Notes under the pieces: model-generated
Seen by the model: only the letters and a program-made list of their open reading frames with translations
Told to the model about the DNA's origin: nothing
Databases searched by the model: none
Program-made: the position numbers and the translations under genes
Source: a virus
IMG/VR virus record: IMGVR_UViG_3300014501_000090
Coordinates: 1 to 20,849 of that record
DNA length: 20,849 nt
Direction: 5' to 3' (one strand)
Part shown: positions 14,850-20,849 of the stretch, in pieces
Position numbering within the stretch: position 1 is the stretch's first letter
Layout of the letters: every line of letters begins with the position of its first letter

Positions 14850-15467
14850 CTATGGAACCACAACACTCTCAACATCCGACTGATCACCCGTGGCCGAGGT
14901 GACCAGTTGATAGCTTCCGCTGGAGCAATAGATGGGGGCCAGCCAGCGGCCGTCGGGGCCGGTGGTGGCGGCGCCGAGAACGGTGGAGAATGTCGAGTCG
15001 GCGGCGGCGTAAAGCCGCAGCGTGGCCCCGTCGATGCCGTTGCCTTGGGAATCGAGGACGCGGAGGCAGTCGGTGGCGGCGGGGACGCCGCCGATGGTAT
15101 CGGCAGCGCCGGCTGCGCCGGTGCCGCCATCGTGATTCAGGGCGTAGGGGCCGATGCCGGAGCTGGTCGCCGAGGACGCTCCGGAACCGATGGGAACGTC
15201 ATCGGCGGCGGTCCCGTCCACATGCCTGCGGAAGACGATCGCATACGCGCCGGCTGCCACCACGCCGGCCGGCGTAGCGGCGGTGTAGCGGGCGCTGCCT
15301 GAGCCGCTGCCGCCGTCCTCGGGCGCCGTCACGCCGTATTGGCCGGCATTGTAATGGCTGGCGGAGAACATCTCATAGACGCTGCTCTGGGTGTTCCAAA
15401 TGAGGTTGCCCTGATGGTATTCGGCCATGACGGTCAGGCCCGAGATGTTGTAGGAGAGCGAATCCAT
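14850..15467 (-). CDS. virion-type two-domain protein
   Basis: This 205-aa protein has an N-terminal part (about 14-85: LIWNTQSSVYEMFSASHYNAG, then SGSGSARYTA, then AGAYAIVFRR). It resembles small beta-rich proteins commonly seen near phage fibres. Residues about 133-192 (CLRVLDSQGNGIDGATLRLYA, TTGPDGRWLAPI) look like an Ig-like or carboxypeptidase-regulatory-like beta sandwich of the kind used in tail appendages. The ATG at 15467 gives the full first domain; an internal ATG at 15428 is possible. It follows the tail fibre gene by 32 nt and is probably in the same transcript. A fibre accessory or baseplate decoration role is inferred. Confidence 0.6.
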   Translation of the reverse strand: MDSLSYNISGLTVMAEYHQGNLIWNTQSSVYEMFSASHYNAGQYGVTAPEDGGSGSGSARYTAATPAGVVAAGAYAIVFRRHVDGTAADDVPIGSGASSATSSGIGPYALNHDGGTGAAGAADTIGGVPAATDCLRVLDSQGNGIDGATLRLYAAADSTFSTVLGAATTGPDGRWLAPIYCSSGSYQLVTSATGDQSDVESVVVP

Positions 15468-15499
15468 GGTGAAATCGATAGCCGCGATCTTTTAGCGGC

Positions 15500-17158
15500 C
15501 TAGTCGGTTGTGAAGGTGATGCCGTCGAGCCAGTACAAGCCGCCGTTGCCGCCGTACGAACCGACCACGCCGACGCTGCTGACGTCGATCCAGGACGCCG
15601 CTGCCCCGCCGGCAAAATTCCCGGCCGAGAAGATGAGCACTGGGCTGCTCGGGCGATAGCCCGCGGGAAGCGTAAACATCGCGCCGATGCTCGATCCGGA
15701 TGCCGTGACCAGGCCTGCCAGATGAACGACGCCGCCGGCGTCTTTCCAAAACCGGGCGCCGGAGTATCCGCTGCCATAGTTGGCCCACGTGTCCTGGAAC
15801 GCCGGCGCGCCGCTGGCGCCGACGAAGATCGTCGGGTATATCGGCACCCCGCCGTCCGTGACGCCGCTGAAGGTGACGTAGGGCTGGGCGAGATCGGTCC
15901 AAACAACGGGTGTGGTAGCTTCGTCCGCGACATTGGAGAGCGAAACGCCGCTCATGCCGTTGGCGGCGTTGAACTCCAACCCCATCGCTATCCCGGCTTC
16001 AATGACGGCATTACTCACGTTGACATTGGCGATCGCGGCGGAAAATGCATCAATCGCGATGCCCCACGCCGAGCCACCACTGCTGCCCGCTGTGCGGCAA
16101 ACGACGTTGTCGACGTTCACGCCGCTGGTTGGAGCATAGTTGTCGCTCTTGATGTAGCAATGGCTGTTTCCGCCGCCGGAAAACAGGCCGTTGGAGACGT
16201 TGCAATCCGATCCCTTGATGGCGAAGCAGTGCGTGGCGTACCAGCTCTCGACCGCGTCGACGATCGCCCCCTCGACGTTCTCGATGCGCATCCCGTGGCA
16301 CTGGTTGGTCGGGCCCGACCCCAGCGCCACCACACCGCTCACTCGCGGCCGCTTGATCCGGGCCACCCCCGTGGGGTGGCCGATCGTGAGTGCCAGCGTG
16401 CCTCCGGTGAGGCTGCCGGTGTTGACGGTCAGTCCGTACGGATTGGCCAACACCGCAAGCTGGATCAGCCAGCTCCCGGCCGAGCCGGTGACTGTGGCGC
16501 CGCCGGCACCGACGGTCGATAACGCGACGAGGGCCGCTTGGATCGTCGCGGCGCTGGCGTTGTAGGCAAGTGCCGCCGTCGTGGCCGTGGCGGTCAGCGT
16601 CGCGGCGGTGAGGGTGAACGTTCCACCGGTGGGAGAGCCGGCCAAGGTGTAATTCAGCGCGACGTTGGAGATGGCCAAAGCATCGGCTGCCGAGCCGCTA
16701 TAGAGCGCGGTGCAGACCTCACTGCCGGAATCGACGCCCAAGTTGTGGACCTCGACGCCGTCATTGAACAGCAAAAGCGGCCCTTGGATGACCGTGCCGT
16801 TGAGCAGCTTGGTCGGAGCCGACTCGGAGTCGACGGTGGGCCGGCCGCTGCCCCAGATCCGCACCCATGCAGGCAGCGTTGCGGTGAGCGGCGCGAACGT
16901 GCCGACGCCGACGCGGATCGTGTCGCCGGAGACGGCCGCGGCGGCCGCGGCATTGAGCGTCGCGAAGGCAAGGTCGCTCCGGCCCCGGGCCGCCGACGAG
17001 TCATCGCCGTTGGCGGCCACATAGAGCGTCGCGGGATCGTGGGCGACCGCCGACGACACGCCGCTGTCGGCCAGCAGGCCGGTGGAGGTGAGCGAGGCGA
17101 GGTCGCCGGCGGTCGCGCCGACGACCGGGCTAATTCCGAAGGGTTGAGCTTCGACCAT
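15500..17158 (-). CDS. tail fibre/spike with beta-helix and tip domain
   Basis: This 552-aa protein likely binds the host surface. Residues about 44-175 and 263-430 show repeating short beta units (GDTIRVGVGTF, GVEVHNLGVDSG, VEGAIVDAVESW, NVSNAVIEAG) typical of a right-handed parallel beta-helix. A separate module interrupts it at about 176-262 (LAYNASAATIQAALVALSTVGAGG), a common phage/surface insert. Residues about 456-552 (DTWANYGSGYSGARFWKDAG, GGVVHLAGLV, FTLPAGYRP) match tip domains of receptor-binding tail proteins. No signal peptide. The ATG at 17158 follows the large inverted repeat. No catalytic residues of a depolymerase can be assigned. Confidence 0.78.
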   Translation of the reverse strand: MVEAQPFGISPVVGATAGDLASLTSTGLLADSGVSSAVAHDPATLYVAANGDDSSAARGRSDLAFATLNAAAAAAVSGDTIRVGVGTFAPLTATLPAWVRIWGSGRPTVDSESAPTKLLNGTVIQGPLLLFNDGVEVHNLGVDSGSEVCTALYSGSAADALAISNVALNYTLAGSPTGGTFTLTAATLTATATTAALAYNASAATIQAALVALSTVGAGGATVTGSAGSWLIQLAVLANPYGLTVNTGSLTGGTLALTIGHPTGVARIKRPRVSGVVALGSGPTNQCHGMRIENVEGAIVDAVESWYATHCFAIKGSDCNVSNGLFSGGGNSHCYIKSDNYAPTSGVNVDNVVCRTAGSSGGSAWGIAIDAFSAAIANVNVSNAVIEAGIAMGLEFNAANGMSGVSLSNVADEATTPVVWTDLAQPYVTFSGVTDGGVPIYPTIFVGASGAPAFQDTWANYGSGYSGARFWKDAGGVVHLAGLVTASGSSIGAMFTLPAGYRPSSPVLIFSAGNFAGGAAASWIDVSSVGVVGSYGGNGGLYWLDGITFTTD

Positions 17159-17172
17159 AGGTGGGGGGGTTT

Positions 17173-17342
17173 AGCCGACGGCTTTTGCCGTCGCCCTGAG
17201 CGCAGCCGACCGCTTCAGGCGGTCGCCCTGAGCGCAGCGAAGGGTCTCTTCCTTTCGCGATCGAAGAGACCCTTCGCTGCGCTCAGGGCGACGGCAAAAG
17301 CCGTCGGCTGCGCTCAGGGCGACGGCTTGAAGCCGTCGGCTG
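17173..17342. repeat. composite inverted repeat, CCCTGAGCGCAG family
   Basis: A perfect 29-bp core pairs 17222-17250 with 17264-17292 across a 13-nt spacer. Outside it, blocks of GTCGCCCTGAGCGCAG alternate with small hairpins such as GACGGCTTTTGCCGTC on both sides, partly out of register. The word CCCTGAGCGCAGCGAAGGG belongs to an interspersed repeat type I have seen in several GC-rich environmental genomes. The right edge lies inside the glycosidase gene and encodes its last few residues. Confidence 0.88.
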
Positions 17343-18837
17343 TTTTCGCGAACCGTACCGCCGCCTTGAACTTGGGTTGGGTCAGATCAGACACGTCGTC
17401 GGTCAGCCCGAAGATCTTGCCTGGTCCGACGGAGTTGCAGATGTTGTATTGGATGAGCGGGCCGTCGCCTTTCCAGGCTTGCCAGTAGGCATAGAGCAGG
17501 TCCTCCATGCGCGGGTCCTTCTGGGTGGCGGGGTCGAATTTGGTGCCGGTATAGTCCGGGCCGGATTCGTAGCAGCAGCTTGCCAGTCCCCACTTTCTGG
17601 CCAACTCGTGTTGCGCCTGAACGTGCTTGCCGTTGAGGAGCAGGACGTGCCAGTCGTTGGGCTGCATGTCCGGCGTGATGGCCGCGTATGGGGCGGTGGC
17701 GATGCCATAGAGGTACTCGCTCGGCTGCCCGACTTTTTTTGAGAGGAAGTCGAGTCCGTCGGAGAGCGTCGCGAGGTTGGCGCCCTGGCCGCACAGGACG
17801 GGCCGGACACGCTGCGGCCCCAGGGCGGCGCGGAAGATGGTGCCAAGGCGCGCGGTTTCCCGTGCGGTGCGCTGCCAGCCGGCGATTTCGGGGTTGGGGT
17901 CGAACGACACGCCCGCCGACCGCTCCTGCGCCGCGGCGTCCAGGTTGATCTGGTGCTGGCCGAACGACCGGTTCCAATTCTCGTTGCCAAACTCGACATA
18001 GACTTTGAGGTCGGGCCGCAACTGCTGCTTGACCAGGGCGGCCAGTTGCTTGCGATAGTCGTCGTCGGCCCCAACCGGCACATTGAGCCAGAGGTCGGCG
18101 CCGAGGCGGTTGCAGATATCGATCAGGTCTTCGACCGGCCCGCCGTGGCCACCGGTCTCGCTGTACATCGGGGAATCGTGAGTGGGCCGGTCGGCCCAGT
18201 GGACGACTGGATTGCTGTTGGTGACGACAAAATCCATTCCCCGGATCACGCCCGGCGACACGGCTTTGAGCATATTGATGAATTCATCAGTGAACACCTT
18301 GCCGGCCTCATCCGCCTCGGCGTAACCCGGGCGGATCACTTTGAGCCGGCCGGTCAGCTTGGCGCCGATGAACTGAACATTCAAAACCTTCGAGCCGGCC
18401 GGGTCGAACGTCAAATCGGCGCGAACGGTGCGGGTGCCGGCATCGATAGTTTGGTTGGTGACCTTGGCGCCCCGACCGGCACGGATCTCCCGGACGGTGC
18501 CGGGAAAGACGATTTTGTAAGTGCCGCCCATCGAAGGCGCGGCGCCTTCGATCAAGAGCACGCCGAAATCGCCGCTGGGCCAACCGTTGGGGCCGAGTTC
18601 GGCCTTGCCGTCGCGCGGGTGGGCGATGGTGTCGAAGCCGTAGGCGGTGCGGAGCGCATCGATGTAGGTGCGCGAGCGCGACCAGGGGATGAGCCGTTCC
18701 AGGTTCATGCCGAAGCGCGGGTTGGCGGGCGGGGTGGCCGGCTGAGGACCGGCCGCGCGGGCCGGACCCAGGAACCCGACGGACAGGCAGATGGCAGATA
18801 CCGCGACGGAAACGATTCGATTCGATGACACTCGCAT
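17314..18837 (-). CDS. exported clan-A-like glycoside hydrolase
   Basis: This 507-aa protein starts with a Sec signal peptide (residues 1-29, SVAVSAICLSVGFLGPARA-A). The main domain looks like a TIM-barrel glycosidase of clan GH-A. VYVEFGNENWN (279-289) carries the Asn-Glu pair, with E286 as likely acid/base. CCYESGPDY (421-429) offers E424 as nucleophile. WLNVPVG and DWHVLLLNG fit barrel strands. I chose the ATG at 18837 because it begins the signal peptide; a TTG at 18873 overlaps the upstream stop. The last four to six residues come from the intergenic repeat. Export plus position beside the fibre and a membrane protein suggest a wall- or polysaccharide-degrading lysis or conversion enzyme. 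Substrate unknown. Confidence 0.65.
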   Translation of the reverse strand: MRVSSNRIVSVAVSAICLSVGFLGPARAAGPQPATPPANPRFGMNLERLIPWSRSRTYIDALRTAYGFDTIAHPRDGKAELGPNGWPSGDFGVLLIEGAAPSMGGTYKIVFPGTVREIRAGRGAKVTNQTIDAGTRTVRADLTFDPAGSKVLNVQFIGAKLTGRLKVIRPGYAEADEAGKVFTDEFINMLKAVSPGVIRGMDFVVTNSNPVVHWADRPTHDSPMYSETGGHGGPVEDLIDICNRLGADLWLNVPVGADDDYRKQLAALVKQQLRPDLKVYVEFGNENWNRSFGQHQINLDAAAQERSAGVSFDPNPEIAGWQRTARETARLGTIFRAALGPQRVRPVLCGQGANLATLSDGLDFLSKKVGQPSEYLYGIATAPYAAITPDMQPNDWHVLLLNGKHVQAQHELARKWGLASCCYESGPDYTGTKFDPATQKDPRMEDLLYAYWQAWKGDGPLIQYNICNSVGPGKIFGLTDDVSDLTQPKFKAAVRFAKTADGFKPSP

Positions 18838-18869
18838 GGATTGGATCAGACGGCGGCGCGATCCGGCAG

Positions 18870-19214
18870 TCAAGCGTGAATCGAGGAGGCAATCGCCCTG
18901 GCGAGCAGAGCCACAACGATGCCGGCCACCAGCCAGAGGAACCGCGAGTAGTTGGCCAGCGACCGCTCGGCGCGGTCCATGCGGACGATCAAACCCGGCG
19001 CCCCGTTGCCGTTGACGGCCTTTTCAAGCTTCGCCAGCGTCTTGTCCTGGGTCGCCAGGTTGAGCTTGATCTCGGCCAATCCCAGTACGACAGTCTGTAA
19101 CTCCCCAACTTGCTCGTGCCGAGCCTTGCGAAGGTGTTCCACCTCGGCGGTCAGGCGCTCGATGCGGTCGTCGTCCTGGCAGTCCCTTGTCCTCGGTCCT
19201 CTGTCATTTGTCAT
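18870..19214 (-). CDS. coiled-coil plus C-terminal membrane anchor (holin/XhlA-like)
   Basis: This 114-aa protein has a long heptad-like helix (residues about 20-70: DRIERLTAEVEHLRKARHEQ, IKLNLATQDKTLAKLEKAV). A NGNGAPGLIVRMDRAE turn motif is seen in small phage proteins. One membrane segment lies near the end (FLWLVAGIVVALLARAIA). The layout resembles XhlA/holin-associated proteins. The start is uncertain: the ATG at 19214 and a GTG at 19229 both lie inside the TGACAAA-type repeat, so the first 15 or so residues are repeat-encoded. An internal GTG in the coiled coil could be the original start. The stop overlaps the upstream TTG option of the glycosidase gene. Confidence 0.6.
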   Translation of the reverse strand: MTNDRGPRTRDCQDDDRIERLTAEVEHLRKARHEQVGELQTVVLGLAEIKLNLATQDKTLAKLEKAVNGNGAPGLIVRMDRAERSLANYSRFLWLVAGIVVALLARAIASSIHA

Positions 19215-19263
19215 TTGTTGTTTTGTCACTGGTCACTGATCACAGGCCACTTGTCACTTGTCA
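19190..19263. repeat. TGACAAA/GGACAAG-type repeat spanning a start site
   Basis: On the minus strand this stretch is a run of TGACAAG, TGACCAG, TGACAAA and GGAC words extending from the glycosyltransferase stop into the 5' end of the coiled-coil gene. It is the same word family as at 160-226 and 5192-5235. Confidence 0.75.
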
Positions 19264-20127
19264 GCAGACATAGGCTGGGCCCACGACATTGGGCTTCGCT
19301 GACGAGTTCGAATCCGGCCCGAACGGCGCGGTCTTGCGGCCTGACCAGTTGGCGCCCATCTTCGACGGCTCGCTTTCCAGGTGGATGGCCACCACCTCTT
19401 CCAGCAACTGCCGCTTGTCGCGCGGCCATTGCAGGGCGTGCAGCACATCGGTGTGCTCGGCGTTCCCCTGCCGTAGCGGATAACGCCGGCCATGACGGCC
19501 GTGCCAGAGCTGGAAGAACCCGATCGGGACATAGCCCCCCTGCTCGCGCAGCACCAGCCGCGAGCCCAGCGGGAACGGTGGCGGCGTCAGCAGACAATGG
19601 TATCGATGCTGCAGCAGATGGCCGGGACGGGCGGACGCGGATGAGGTAGTGGAGTTGTGGGGTAGTTGGGTGGTAGAGTGTGCGTTGGACCCAGCTACTC
19701 CGCTACTCCCCACTCTGCTGTTTCCCGCGTAATTCCCGGTGAGGTATTGCCGCCAGGCATCGTACCCGACGCAGTTGACCCGGTCGCATCCGTAAATGCA
19801 CTGCTCGTCCGGCTCCGATGCCTCGATCCAGTGCCGGGTCATGGGCGGCAGGAAGATATCGGCGTCGAGGTGACAGACCCACCCGTCGCGCCGCAGGAAC
19901 CCCAGGCCCCAGTCGATCGCCCGGCCCTTGGCAAAGGCGTCGCCTCCTTTGTCGAACAGGTCCGTAGGCCGGCATTCCACGCCGAGTTCCCGGCACAGCA
20001 ACTGCGTCGCGTGGTCGTCAAATCGCGTGACGACGAGGTAGTCGTCGAAGTGCGCCAGGTTGTGCGGAAGCACCTCGCGAAGGAAGTCGGCATAGCCGAC
20101 ACAAATGGTGATGCATTCGATTTTCAT
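19261..20127 (-). CDS. GT-A-like glycosyltransferase with in-frame repeat insert
   Basis: This 288-aa protein begins MKIECITICVGYADFL, followed by YLVVTRFDD. WVCHLDADIFLP (83-94) carries the metal-binding DxD at D88 and D90. GANWSGRKTAPFG (258-270) ends the conserved region. It would transfer a sugar from a nucleotide sugar; the acceptor is unknown but may be a phage or host surface glycan. Residues about 132-172 are Ser/Thr/Gly/His-rich, look unlike the rest and coincide with a GT/AG-word repeat at 19612-19734. The ATG at 20127 starts the domain; a GTG at 20157 is possible. No Shine-Dalgarno sequence. The insert could impair activity. Confidence 0.7.
   Translation of the reverse strand: MKIECITICVGYADFLREVLPHNLAHFDDYLVVTRFDDHATQLLCRELGVECRPTDLFDKGGDAFAKGRAIDWGLGFLRRDGWVCHLDADIFLPPMTRHWIEASEPDEQCIYGCDRVNCVGYDAWRQYLTGNYAGNSRVGSSGVAGSNAHSTTQLPHNSTTSSASARPGHLLQHRYHCLLTPPPFPLGSRLVLREQGGYVPIGFFQLWHGRHGRRYPLRQGNAEHTDVLHALQWPRDKRQLLEEVVAIHLESEPSKMGANWSGRKTAPFGPDSNSSAKPNVVGPAYVC
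19612..19734. repeat. word-rich repeat inserted inside glycosyltransferase gene
   Basis: GGTAGTTGGG, GTAGTGGAG and GGTAGAGTG words (about 19645-19680) face CTACTCC/CCCACTC words (about 19692-19716) in the opposite sense, forming a degenerate inverted array. It keeps the reading frame open and adds about 40 low-complexity residues. Confidence 0.6.
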
Positions 20128-20166
20128 GGTGATGGTGGTCAACTCGGAATCGTTCACGATTCAGTG

Positions 20167-20186
20167 ACAAGCACGCAAATGCTTGT
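20167..20186. other. 7-bp hairpin upstream of glycosyltransferase
   Basis: ACAAGCA and TGCTTGT pair across a 6-nt loop, 10 nt upstream of the possible GTG start and about 40 nt upstream of the ATG. It could be an operator or an RNA hairpin; nothing else in the 129-nt gap (20128-20256) is recognisable. Confidence 0.35.
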
Positions 20187-20256
20187 GAAGCTGGGGACAT
20201 AGGCGCGATATCATCGTTTCTCGCAGGTGGTAGTCTCACGGACCGGTTTCCCCCTG

Positions 20257-20520
20257 TCATGCGTGGTCCGTGGGGAGCAGTGAAAAGGTCCGAAAACGGA
20301 CCGGCTTCTTGTTCTGCGACATGGCTCGGGCATATCTTTCGAGGGCGGGCTGCTGGTCCACCGCCCGCTTGCGGGCACGCGACAGGTGCTTCTTAACGGC
20401 CTGGACAGTGACGCCGAGCATCAGGGCGATCTCGCGCCGGCTCCGGCCCAGGACACGCTCCTCAGCCACACGCTGTTGCAATCGCGTCAGTTGAACGGCC
20501 GCCATATGTTTTTCATTCAT
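20257..20520 (-). CDS. small HTH protein, sigma-70 region-4-like
   Basis: This 87-aa protein is mostly helical. Residues 12-53 (TRLQQRVAEERVLGRSRREIALMLGVTVQAVKKHLSRARKR) form a helix-turn-helix very like sigma factor region 4 or LuxR-type domains, with REIALMLGVT and VKKHLSRAR as the two helices. No region 2 or other domain exists, so it is not a full sigma factor. It is likely a small DNA-binding regulator, perhaps of the late operon downstream. The ATG at 20520 has GGAAGGGG (20527-20534) as a good Shine-Dalgarno sequence, which rejects a longer reading frame running into the array. The C-terminal 25 residues are unremarkable. Confidence 0.7.
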   Translation of the reverse strand: MNEKHMAAVQLTRLQQRVAEERVLGRSRREIALMLGVTVQAVKKHLSRARKRAVDQQPALERYARAMSQNKKPVRFRTFSLLPTDHA

Positions 20521-20563
20521 TGCTAGCCCCTTCCATATAGATTGCCGGGGTGGGGTACAAAAG

Positions 20564-20849
20564 GTGAAACGTGAAGACGTGAAACGTGAAAACGTGAAAA
20601 CGTGAAAACGTGAAACGTGAAGACGTGAAACGTGAAGATGAAAACCTGAGGAGTTGAGGACGTGATGGCTGCTGATTACTTGATGTGTCTGCGTCCACGT
20701 TTTCACGCTTCACGTCCTCGCGTTTCACGTCTTCACGCTTCACGTCTTCACGTTTCACGTCCTCACGTCTTCACGTTTCACGTCTTCACGTCTTCACGTC
20801 TTCACCTCTTCACGTTTCACGTCTTCACGTCTTCACGTTTCACGTCTTC
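20564..20849. repeat. large inverted array of ACGTGAA words
   Basis: This fills nearly all of the 329 bases right of the HTH gene. The left array (20564-20638) repeats GTGAAAC/GTGAAGAC words of 7-9 nt. After a spacer (20639-20692) the right array reads as TTTCACG/CTTCACG words and continues to the window edge. The arms are inverted, and the right one is at least 150 nt long. No gene is seen in it. Confidence 0.92.

Noticed and set aside
20521-20706. Longer 149-aa version of the HTH protein
   Set aside because: The extension reads through the ACGTGAA array; the ATG at 20520 has a strong Shine-Dalgarno sequence.
1-20849. tRNA genes, integrase or attachment sites
   Set aside because: I saw no cloverleaf-like sequence, no recombinase motifs and no flanking direct repeats that would define prophage ends.

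Overview
This GC-rich window looks like the head and packaging region of a tailed bacteriophage (Caudoviricetes), most likely a prophage or phage-derived island. All 19 supported genes lie on the minus strand, so transcription runs from right (20.5 kb) to left. I infer a host in the Planctomycetota, possibly Phycisphaerae-like. The reasons are high GC, many starts without a Shine-Dalgarno sequence, two exported Pro/Tyr/Gly-rich proteins (one with a CxxCH motif) and repeat-rich gene junctions. No rRNA or marker gene confirms this.

Right part (20.85-14.8 kb): a large inverted array, a small sigma-region-4-like HTH protein, a DxD glycosyltransferase, a coiled-coil plus membrane-anchor protein (holin/XhlA-like layout), an exported clan-A-type glycoside hydrolase, a beta-helical tail fibre/spike and a 205-aa virion-type protein. 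Middle (14.7-10.7 kb): a ParB-like protein bracketed by inverted hexamer arrays, an ABC-ATPase fused to a GNAT acetyltransferase, and a tandem pair of exported paralogues with matching promoter-like sites. Left part (10.7-0.2 kb): the canonical order small terminase, large terminase, portal, prohead protease, HK97-fold major capsid protein and a decoration-type protein. A methyltransferase-glycosyltransferase fusion, a small accessory protein and a gp6-like head-tail connector follow. Tail tube, tape measure and integrase are not in the window and may lie beyond its ends.

How the genes would work together: terminase and portal package DNA into a capsid that matures through the protease. The connector joins the head to an unseen tail. 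The fibre, glycosidase and sugar-modifying enzymes would act on the host surface or on virion decoration.

The most unusual signal is architectural. Many gene junctions carry a long inverted repeat with arms of about 24-80 bp and a short spacer. Several are built from short tandem words, and the words differ from junction to junction. A related degenerate word-rich segment lies in frame inside the glycosyltransferase gene. The tight terminase-portal-protease block has none. The ParB-like gene and the ABC-ATPase/GNAT gene between such arrays are the best candidates for an undescribed functional unit.
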